A stretch of DNA of 41,949 bases, from assembly GCF_008016795.1 (NCBI RefSeq), contig NZ_SDIK01000003.1, forward strand, positions 1-41,949, given 5' to 3'. The translations under genes and the position numbers were made by a program. How positions within the stretch are numbered: the first letter of the stretch is position 1; every line of letters starts with the position of its first letter. The stretch is from Prevotella brunnea. GTDB lineage: Bacteria; Bacteroidota; Bacteroidia; Bacteroidales; Bacteroidaceae. Under the pieces are notes generated by a model. The model saw only the letters and a program-made list of their open reading frames with translations, had not been told where the DNA came from and did not search any database. Shown here in pieces: positions 36,199-41,949 of this stretch.

Positions 36199-36525
36199 TT
36201 ATTATCTTTCGTAACAAGTCTTGTGCCAAGGCATAATCTATGTGTTCTTCCCAAGTCAGACCGGCATATCCACAATAGAGTAAGGTTTGCGCTTACGAGG
36301 AATAGTTTTTTCTCTTTTTTGTTACTTTGCTCCGTAGCATCAAAGAGAGAAGACGGTTGTACCCAACGACTTCACTTTACGACACTTTACCTTATAATCC
36401 ATTTTGGACTTTTGAAGAAACAAATAAGCACTGCGCTCATAAGCTTTCCAAAATATACCTTCATGATGAAGATAAATACACACTGCATCAGACGTTTCTA
36501 ATGACAAGACAGAAGAAAGCAACAT
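36191..36525 (-). pseudogene. Frameshifted DGR accessory-type gene
   Basis: The frame starts at 36525 and reads AVCIYLHHEGIFWKAYERSAYLF, then a basic segment (KVKCRKVKSLGTTVF), and stops at about 36340. Plausible continuations lie in other frames: DATEQSNKKEK, then IPRKRKPYSIVDMP, and finally GLTWEEHIDYALAQDLLRKIITK ending at 36191. The switches occur near A-runs and need at least two frameshifts. Its place between the variable-protein gene and the reverse transcriptase is where Bacteroidales DGRs carry accessory genes; I recall similar HxEGxFxKAYExSAYLF proteins there, but cannot prove homology. It is interpreted as a broken accessory gene fused by deletion to the truncated reverse transcriptase. 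Confidence 0.55.
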
Positions 36526-36558
36526 TTTCTTATAACTTTACCAAAAGTGTAATTTTCA

Positions 36559-36586
36559 AAAATAAAAATCGACCGCCAAAGGCGGT
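36559..36586 (-). terminator. Terminator behind the DGR target gene
   Basis: On the minus strand ACCGCC-TTT-GGCGGT (36572-36586) is followed by a T-rich run (36559-36570). It ends the target-gene transcript about 55 bp past its stop codon. Confidence 0.7.
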
Positions 36587-36591
36587 ATTTA

Positions 36592-36619
36592 TGAGCGGAC
36601 CTTTTAAAGAGTCCGCTCA
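36592..36619. repeat. Inverted repeat next to the variable region (DGR cruciform)
   Basis: Perfect 9-bp arms TGAGCGGAC (36592-36600) and GTCCGCTCA (36611-36619) with a 10-nt spacer that is itself nearly self-complementary. It begins 22 bp after the stop of the variable protein gene. DGRs characteristically carry such a GC-rich hairpin or cruciform just downstream of the variable repeat, where it aids target recognition. Confidence 0.65.
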
Positions 36620-36640
36620 AAATAAAACTATCGGGGAAGA

Positions 36641-38314
36641 CTACTGAAACGGCTGCGCCACGAACCCGTAGCTGCGGTAGCTTCTGAGCAGGTACACGCC
36701 ACCACTGCTGAAGTTCAGGCTGTACGCGCTATGACTATCGGTGGAATAAACACTGAACGACCAATAGCCACCGCCGGAACCAAGGCCGTAAAGCTTACCA
36801 TGGTCGTAATAGCCCAACGCAGGGAGGAAGAAGTAATTTCCAATCACATTATCAGCAGGCTTGCCGTTCGCAGGAGAAATGCTGTAGACGTCGAAATTAT
36901 TTTGAAGCAAATTTTTTCCATTGGGATCTGCCTGCTTTAAGTCGGCAAGCTCTTTATTGTTTTCTTTAGCGATGACGCTGAGCTTCTTCAACCATATACC
37001 ACCAGTATAAACCTTTCCGAAAACCTTCCACTTGGTGCTATTATCCCAATGGGCATCACCCTTCAATACGTACCAACCAAGTTCGTTGGCATTGGGAAGC
37101 TGCTTGAAGAGAGCATTGGAAGCCTCGAAAGAACCACTACCTTCATGATACCAACGAGAAGCATCGGCTGCCTTAGACTTAGGATAATTTGAGCTTGTTG
37201 CACCATCAATTGTTGGCTGCCAAGGATCAGTAGTAGCGTCCCACTCGTGACCGGACCAATAGTTCTCACGAGCATCCCACATGCAATAATTGTGACCGCT
37301 GTAAGTAAAAGCAACATAGTCCTCTGCTAATCCATCGGAACCATCGGTGTTCTCATGACCACCGTTAAGATCGGCAGAACCAAGACTTACCGGAATATCA
37401 CAAATCCGATTGACAGCAAAGTCATGGGATTGGTAGTATTTGGTCAGTGTTAATTCCTTATTTTCCTTAACGCTAAAGACAGTATATTTAACGCTCAACT
37501 TACGGGTGCCGGGGGCTATAACGACGTAAAGCGAGTTCTTTATACTTTTCGTTGCTGTAGTTTGATCGGCAAGCGCAAGACCATTTCCATCAGTACCGAC
37601 ATTTAGCGTAATTGTCTTTGAATTACCCGTACCGGAAAGACCGGTTTGGTCAAGATCATAAGTACCGGAAATATTGTTGGCGTTTGAGGTGATCTCTATG
37701 CGTTTGATCCTAAGGTTTGCGCGATCCTGCTGAGATGGTATATAGGGAAGGAAGCAAAGATAGGATGCCTTGTGCTGCAAATCGAAACGATAACCGCTCT
37801 TGCCTGCAGCGGTAGTCTTCGTTGCCTTGGCCACACCGCAATCGCCAACGGCACCAAAATGCTTGGTGTTGTTAAATTCGGATTGGGTCTGATTGTCGGC
37901 GATGACTACTTTCTTTGCACCGGCACCGGTGTTAGTACCATAATAGTACACATCGTATTGACCATTGGTGGTGTAAGAACCATCTACCAAGAATGTTGTG
38001 CGGGGGGCTGACTTGGTGATTTCATTCTGGCTCTTACATAACTTGTCTTTATCGTCCACTACATAGATCACGTCGTTAGGCTCCCAAAGGAAGACACCTT
38101 CACCACCGATTTTGTCACGATCCATGGAAGTACGAGTGGTAATACCGGGAGTACCAATCTGTACACGCTCCATGGGAACCTCGGTAACAATACCACCGGT
38201 AAAGGCAGTAAGCTGATCATTGGTAGTAGCCGTGCTCTCTTCGTTGGAACAGCTACTCATCAGCACTGATGCGGCTGCGAAAGCCGCAAATGAGATAAAT
38301 AATTTTGTTTTCAT
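36641..38314 (-). CDS. Fimbrillin-like lipoprotein, DGR target with variable C-type-lectin-like C-terminus
   Basis: This 557-residue lipoprotein has a signal peptide with lipobox ending at Cys22 (VLMSSC), followed by SNEES, whose acidic residues resemble the surface-export signal of Bacteroidetes lipoproteins. Residues about 30-310 resemble fimbrillin-like Bacteroidales domains (VFLWEPNDVIYVVDD, YDVYYYGTN, ASYLCFLPYIP). From about 330 on it has the FGE/C-type-lectin-like fold of DGR targets (GHNYCMWDARENYWSG, ELGWYVLKGD, YFFLPALGYYDHGKLYG). The last 60 residues look like a variable repeat: GSGGGYWSFSV and LRSYRSYGFVAQPF, where many codons read as altered AAC/AAT. It would display a diversified ligand-binding surface outside the cell. 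A small peptide gene lies 80 bp upstream. Reading frame and all domains are intact. Confidence 0.85.
   Translation of the reverse strand: MKTKLFISFAAFAAASVLMSSCSNEESTATTNDQLTAFTGGIVTEVPMERVQIGTPGITTRTSMDRDKIGGEGVFLWEPNDVIYVVDDKDKLCKSQNEITKSAPRTTFLVDGSYTTNGQYDVYYYGTNTGAGAKKVVIADNQTQSEFNNTKHFGAVGDCGVAKATKTTAAGKSGYRFDLQHKASYLCFLPYIPSQQDRANLRIKRIEITSNANNISGTYDLDQTGLSGTGNSKTITLNVGTDGNGLALADQTTATKSIKNSLYVVIAPGTRKLSVKYTVFSVKENKELTLTKYYQSHDFAVNRICDIPVSLGSADLNGGHENTDGSDGLAEDYVAFTYSGHNYCMWDARENYWSGHEWDATTDPWQPTIDGATSSNYPKSKAADASRWYHEGSGSFEASNALFKQLPNANELGWYVLKGDAHWDNSTKWKVFGKVYTGGIWLKKLSVIAKENNKELADLKQADPNGKNLLQNNFDVYSISPANGKPADNVIGNYFFLPALGYYDHGKLYGLGSGGGYWSFSVYSTDSHSAYSLNFSSGGVYLLRSYRSYGFVAQPFQ
36644..36820 (-). 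other. Putative DGR variable repeat (VR)
   Basis: In this minus-strand segment, invariant A-free codons (GGT, CTT, TGG, TTC, GCG, CTG, GGG) alternate with codons ending C or T whose first two bases differ widely (TAC, GAC, CAT, GGC, AGC, CTC, CGC). This is what adenine mutagenesis of AAC/AAT template codons yields. The end, CTC AGA AGC TAC CGC AGC TAC GGG TTC, corresponds to the NNNNRNNGF-type template common in Bacteroidales. Boundaries are approximate; no template repeat is in the window to define them. Confidence 0.7.
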
Positions 38315-38394
38315 TTGTATAAATCGCTTATAAAATTAATTCATTAAAAAAAGGTTATTACGAATAAAGTATTTAAGAGTTGCCCTCTTGCCAC

Positions 38395-38574
38395 TTAAGG
38401 CTGGTTATCTTCCTCTTCCCCAAGTACCTCGGGAACTGAATCAGTTGTCCCGGCGCCACCACCAATTGGGCTTCCGGCACAAAGTGAATACTCTGACTCT
38501 GCTGCATAGCAAACTATGCGGGGACAAACATAAGCCGCCTTGACAACGGCGACACCGGTTTCTGTTTTGTTCAT
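38395..38574 (-). CDS. Small peptide gene upstream of the DGR target
   Basis: A 59-residue frame starts at 38574: MNKTETGVAVVKAAYVCPR at the N-terminus, a central ESEYSLCAGSPIGGGAGTTD, and an acidic tail (PEVLGEEEDNQ). Bacteroidales often place such short peptides, with an xSLCxGSPxGGG-like centre and acidic end, directly upstream of fimbrillin-like lipoprotein genes. The function is unknown. It lies 80 bp upstream of the lipoprotein on the same strand and downstream of the GA repeat, so both are probably in one transcript. There is no signal peptide. Cysteines at 17, 21 and 31 are notable. The frame is open further upstream to 38688, but that extension has no family character. Confidence 0.6.
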   Translation of the reverse strand: MNKTETGVAVVKAAYVCPRIVCYAAESEYSLCAGSPIGGGAGTTDSVPEVLGEEEDNQP

Positions 38575-38728
38575 AACGCTACAATAAATTTTGAATATGA
38601 TTTTTAATTTCTGAATATACAACAATGAAGGAAGGCAAGGAATTACCCTCCACAAACGGATACAAAGAGTCGCTGCGCACCAAAGCATAATGCGCAGAAA
38701 GGGGGATGAAAGAAGATGTACCTAAATT

Positions 38729-38808
<80 letters not shown>

Positions 38809-39403
38809 GTGTTAAAAAAAGGAAGAAAGTTGATTTTTCTTTGCAGCACATCCCGAACCAAAGAATATTTGGTACAAAATTGTAAGCGGCTATGTGAAAA
38901 AGCTGATCCCAATCTCTATTTAATTTGTTGGCAAAGGTAAGGTATCTTTTCGTATTTTGCAACTTTTTATAATATATTCTTGCATTTTACAACTTCTTTT
39001 TAATATACCTTCTCATATTTTACAACTTTTTAAAAGAAAACAATTTATCGACCCATCCCCCTACCGCAAAAAGAATTGTAATTTTGCGAGTAAAAGCACT
39101 TTAACTTTTTATTTTTATCAAATTAATATAGGGATATTCCGTAAATTCCTAATTAATTGTTTATAAGTGTGATATATTATTTGTTACATAGAGAATTTCA
39201 GCTAATCCCCTAAATAAAGAATATGCTTGTCTTTCGTCTCGTCTCGGATAGGCGCAGGTGGTGGCATACGAGTTCATAGCGTATGGTTTTTGGTCAGTAA
39301 AATTTAACACACCTGTGAAAGAGTTTTTCAAATATTATACGTAATATTGCACTTGCAAGCCAACTCTTTAGCCACTATCCCATGCACATTCAGAAAAAAG
39401 TTG
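38809..39403. other. AT-rich intergenic region
   Basis: No supported gene. It is AT-rich with several direct near-repeats of the type TATTTTACAACTT (three copies, about 38953-39031: TTTTGCAACTTTTTATAATAT, TTTTACAACTTCTTTTTAATAT and a TTTTACAACTTTTTAAA version). These might be binding sites. No tRNA or insertion sequence seen. Confidence 0.45.
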
Positions 39404-39411
39404 TATATTTG
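39404..39411 (+). promoter_or_regulatory. Promoter -7 box of the M20 peptidase gene
   Basis: TATATTTG matches TAnnTTTG and lies 63 bp before the chosen ATG at 39475; no clear -33 box. Confidence 0.55.
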
Positions 39412-39474
39412 CGGAGCATTCGCCAAACAGCAATGCTGGCTATGAAAAGAAATACCAATAACATTTTTATTACT

Positions 39475-40836
39475 ATGATCAAAAAATATGTAGAAGAAAA
39501 CGAGGCACGCATGCTCGAAGAGCTCTTCAGCCTCATACGCATCCCAAGCGTAAGTGCACAACCAGCCCACAAAGAAGACATGGTACGCTGTGCCGAAAGA
39601 TGGAAAGAACTGCTCTTGGCAGCAGGCGTCGACAAAGCAGAAGTCATGCCATCAAAAGGCAACCCAATGGTCTATGCCGAAAAAATCATCGACCCAAAAG
39701 CAAAAACCATCCTGGTTTACGGACACTACGACGTAATGCCCGCAGAACCATTCGACCTGTGGAAAACCGAACCCTTCGAACCAGTAGTGAAAGACGGACA
39801 CATCTGGGCACGAGGAGCCGACGACGACAAAGGACAATCATTCATACAAGCAAAAGCATTCGAATACGTCAACAAGCACAACCTGCTGAAGCACAACATG
39901 AAATTCATCTTCGAAGGCGAAGAAGAAATCGGCTCATCAAGCCTCGGCCCATTCATCGAAGAACACAAAGACCTGTTGAAATGCGACGTCATCCTCGTAT
40001 CCGACACCACACTCATCGGACCCGACACACCCTCCATCACCACCGGACTGCGCGGACTCGCCTACTGGCAGATTGAAGTTACTGGACCCGACCACGACCT
40101 CCACTCCGGCACATTCGGCGGAGCAGTGGCAAACCCAGCCAACGTCCTCTGCAAACTCATCGGCGACATAACAGGCCCAGACGGCAAAATACGCTTCCCC
40201 GGCTTCTACGACGACGTAGAAGAAGCATCCAAAGAAGAACGCGCACTCGTCGCCTCCATACCATTCGACATGGACGCCTACAAAAAATCACTCGGCATCA
40301 AAAACGTATTCGGCGAAGAAGGCTACAGCACCATCGAACGCACAGGCTACCGCCCATCATTCGACGTCTGCGGACTCTGGAGCGGCTACCAAGGAGAAGG
40401 CGCAAAAACCGTACTCCCATCAAAAGCCTACGCCAAAATATCATCACGCCTCGTCCCACATCAAGACTACAAGAAAATCGGACAACTCGTCGTCGATTAC
40501 TTCAACAAAGTAGCGCCAGACACCGTCGAAGTAAAAGTAGAAATGCTCCACGGCGGCTACGGCTACGTCTGCCCCATCGACTTCCCCGCATACAAAGCAG
40601 CCGAACGCGGCTTCGAACAAGTATTCGGCAAACGACCATTGCCCATGCGCATCGGCGGCAGCATTCCAATCATCTCCACCTTCGAGAAAGAACTCGGCGT
40701 AAAGAGCCTCCTCATGGGCTTCGGCCTGGAATCAAACGCCATCCACTCCCCCAACGAAAACATGCCAATAGACCTCTGGAAGAAAGGCATCGAAGCCGTC
40801 ATCAACTTCCACTTGGAATACGACAAAGAAGCATAA
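39475..40836 (+). CDS. M20-family metallo-dipeptidase
   Basis: This 453-residue zinc peptidase of the M20/carnosinase-like group hydrolyses dipeptides in the cytoplasm. Metal and catalytic motifs are complete: YGHYDVMP (first metal His and catalytic Asp), GADDDKGQ (bridging Asp), EGEEEIGS (catalytic Glu and metal Glu), VSDTT (metal Asp), and the last metal His in NAIHSPNEN. The dimerisation domain contains GPDHDLHSG. The start at 39475 (MIKKYVEEN) fits the family; the frame is open to 39382, but those codons overlap the promoter. Codon usage is unusual: third positions are mostly C or A and the coding strand is poor in T, unlike the neighbouring protease gene. A clear terminator follows. Confidence 0.93.
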   Translation: MIKKYVEENEARMLEELFSLIRIPSVSAQPAHKEDMVRCAERWKELLLAAGVDKAEVMPSKGNPMVYAEKIIDPKAKTILVYGHYDVMPAEPFDLWKTEPFEPVVKDGHIWARGADDDKGQSFIQAKAFEYVNKHNLLKHNMKFIFEGEEEIGSSSLGPFIEEHKDLLKCDVILVSDTTLIGPDTPSITTGLRGLAYWQIEVTGPDHDLHSGTFGGAVANPANVLCKLIGDITGPDGKIRFPGFYDDVEEASKEERALVASIPFDMDAYKKSLGIKNVFGEEGYSTIERTGYRPSFDVCGLWSGYQGEGAKTVLPSKAYAKISSRLVPHQDYKKIGQLVVDYFNKVAPDTVEVKVEMLHGGYGYVCPIDFPAYKAAERGFEQVFGKRPLPMRIGGSIPIISTFEKELGVKSLLMGFGLESNAIHSPNENMPIDLWKKGIEAVINFHLEYDKEA

Positions 40837-40910
40837 ACCAAACCTTTTCATCAAAAAGAAAGACCCAATCGAAAAGAAATCTTTCATCAAAAAGAAAGAT
40901 CCGATCAAAA

Positions 40911-40940
40911 GAAAGACTCAACCAGAGTCTTTCTTTTTTT
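40911..40940 (+). terminator. Intrinsic terminator behind the M20 peptidase gene
   Basis: GAAAGACTC (40911-40919) and GAGTCTTTC (40925-40933) form a 9-bp stem with a 5-nt loop and seven T's. Just upstream (40846-40915) a roughly 34-bp unit with TTTCATCAAAAAGAAAGA is repeated in tandem. Confidence 0.85.
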
Positions 40941-41024
40941 CATTTCGCTGCCCACCCTAAACAGCCCTCTGCACCCAAAAAAGAAAATAACAGCATAAAT
41001 CTTACGCATTTCAGAAATAATCAT

Positions 41025-41032
41025 TACCTTTG
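41025..41032 (+). promoter_or_regulatory. ssrA promoter -7 box
   Basis: TACCTTTG, 16 bp upstream of the mature tmRNA 5' end, matches the -7 consensus. Confidence 0.65.
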
Positions 41033-41048
41033 CACCACTTAATACAAT

Positions 41049-41447
41049 GGGCTTGTTTGGATTTGACGGCAAGACGAAATGGTATGTAAGCATGCGGAGC
41101 ATCGGTGGCTGGCTCCTAAATATCAGTTATCAAACAATTAATTGGCGAAAACAATTACGCTCTCGCTGCCTAATCGAAGTACAGTAGATTACTGGCTTTA
41201 TTCCGTCGCAAGGCGATGGAACGAGACATCGCTCCAAGGATGTTGTTCCGAATCTGAGGATCAAGCGGTGCAGGAAAATCGGAAATAGTTCGGCTGTGCC
41301 TCGCCGGTCGGATGAAATTTAGAGGATAAGGCTACAGTTGGTGGTTCAGGTCTTGCTGTAGCTCGAAAACCAAAGGCTGAAATAAGCATGTAGAAAGCGT
41401 ATGGTTTCCTTGTGCGGACGTGGGTTCGACTCCCACCAGGTCCACCA
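41049..41447 (+). ncRNA. ssrA: Transfer-messenger RNA (tmRNA)
   Basis: The 399-nt RNA rescues stalled ribosomes. The 5' end GGGCTTG pairs with CAGGTCC before the encoded ACCA at 41444-41447 to form the acceptor stem, with wobble pairs. The T-arm GTGGGTTCGACTCCCAC and the GGATTTGACGG 5' motif are typical. The tag frame at 41144-41173 reads Gly-Glu-Asn-Asn-Tyr-Ala-Leu-Ala-Ala-stop. Pseudoknot-rich sequence lies between tag and T-arm. It has its own promoter and terminator. Confidence 0.97.
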
Positions 41448-41496
41448 CTAAGAGTGCTGTAATTCAATCAGTTTACAATCAGCACAAATCAAAAAT

Positions 41497-41536
41497 AGGC
41501 TGAACCCAAACAAAGGGTTCAGCCTACGTCGTTTTT
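41497..41536 (+). terminator. ssrA terminator
   Basis: AGGCTGAACCC (41497-41507) and GGGTTCAGCCT (41515-41525) form a perfect 11-bp stem with a 7-nt loop, followed by five T's at 41532-41536. Confidence 0.85.
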
Positions 41537-41550
41537 ATCCGGAGCCACTG

Positions 41551-41841
41551 TTAAAGCCTGTTCTTCTCTGCATTGCCTGCTCCCGTTCCCTTGTACTTGC
41601 TTCGGGTGGTGTTGAACTTATAGCGCAGCGTAACGGACACTTCGCGCGTGTCGCTTGTCTGCGACTGCAGCACCCTCATCTGATTCAAATATATCAGATT
41701 TTCCGCTCTCTGCGTGTGGAAGAGGTCAGAGCCACGCAGCAACACCGAAAACCGGTCGTTGAAGAACGATTTGGTCAGCGTAGCGTCCACACTCATTAGA
41801 TTGTTTGGAAAATTATTACTGTCCGCTAAACATAGAAATCC
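41551..41841 (-). pseudogene. Outer-membrane beta-barrel/TonB receptor-like protein, C-terminal fragment
   Basis: The last 80 or so residues of an outer-membrane beta-barrel family protein of Bacteroidales are present: VDATLTKSFFNDRFSVLLRGSDLF, then SDTREVSVTLRYKFNTTRSKYKGTGAGNAEK. This end is highly characteristic. Full proteins are several hundred residues longer, but here the frame is closed by a TGA at about 41842-41844, and the sequence to the right is different. The gene is therefore a truncated relic. The segment at 41809-41844 contains a short ATG frame (MFSGQ-stop) that could be the edge of an insertion sequence responsible for the truncation. Confidence 0.7.
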
Positions 41842-41900
41842 TCATTCCAACTCATTGAGACACAATAGTTCGGATGACAGCATGTTAGTGACAAGCCCCC

Positions 41901-41949
41901 TTATTCATTTTCTGTTACCTCGGGTGGCGATTCAGCCGCTGCTTCAAGC
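41901..41949 (-). CDS. C-terminal end of an unidentified protein (partial)
   Basis: A minus-strand frame enters from the right edge and ends at 41901-41903 with ...LEAAAESPPEVTENE. The acidic, Ala/Pro-rich end looks like a natural protein tail, but 15 residues do not allow identification. It may equally be a chance frame. Confidence 0.3.
   Translation of the reverse strand, partial: LEAAAESPPEVTENE

Noticed and set aside
36223..36647. Plus-strand open frames between the reverse transcriptase and the lipoprotein
   Set aside because: They lie opposite the accessory relic, the terminator and the cruciform and have no protein character.
41261..41467. A 68-codon minus-strand frame resembling proteins annotated near tmRNA
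   Set aside because: It is antisense to ssrA, including the T-arm; such frames are frequent false annotations.

Overview
The window is Bacteroidales DNA. Several signals agree: Bacteroides-type promoters (TTTG, about 20 bp, TAnnTTTG) stand before many genes, Shine-Dalgarno sequences are mostly absent, the tmRNA encodes the tag GENNYALAA, and the mobile cargo is of the CTnDOT/tetQ type. The genus cannot be fixed from what is visible.

Positions 1 to about 25.7 kb are one end of a CTnDOT-family integrative conjugative element (ICE). Reading inward from the integrase end, there is a 411-residue IntDOT-like tyrosine recombinase, a RhuM-like protein, two divergent pairs of small excisionase-type HTH proteins, a DUF3945-type protein, topoisomerase III, a DUF1896 protein and a 1905-residue methyltransferase/SNF2 helicase. 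Next come the tetracycline-inducible tetQ-rteA-rteB operon with its attenuation leader, a RibD/DHFR-like gene behind a structured leader, an rteC-like regulator, an AbiE-type toxin-antitoxin pair and the 3' exon of the coupling protein gene mobC/traG. Tet(Q) protects ribosomes. RteA/RteB/RteC connect tetracycline to excision and transfer. Int and the small HTH proteins carry out integration and excision. Two different group II introns have entered the element: one splits mobC, and one ORF-less group IIC-like copy sits directly behind the topB terminator.

From 25.7 to 34.7 kb the DNA is ordinary chromosome: holA, a XRE regulator, pyrK-pyrD, slyD-aroC and a secreted S8 protease with a type IX secretion-like tail. 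A 362-bp MITE with a perfect 9-bp target duplication lies just upstream of the pyrK promoter, and a degenerate second copy follows the protease gene.

The most interesting region is 35.3-38.9 kb, a diversity-generating retroelement (DGR) locus. It has an intact fimbrillin-like lipoprotein whose C-terminus looks like an adenine-mutagenised variable region (VR), a cruciform and a terminator just behind it, a frameshifted accessory gene, and a reverse transcriptase that keeps YVDD but has lost its N-terminal half. I see no template repeat (TR) in the window. Upstream are a small conserved-looking peptide gene, a 22-unit GA repeat and an 11-bp-arm palindrome, so the surface protein may be phase variable. 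The locus is either a decayed DGR or a target diversified in trans.

The right end carries an M20 dipeptidase, ssrA (tmRNA), a C-terminal fragment of an outer-membrane beta-barrel protein, and the last codons of another gene entering from the right.
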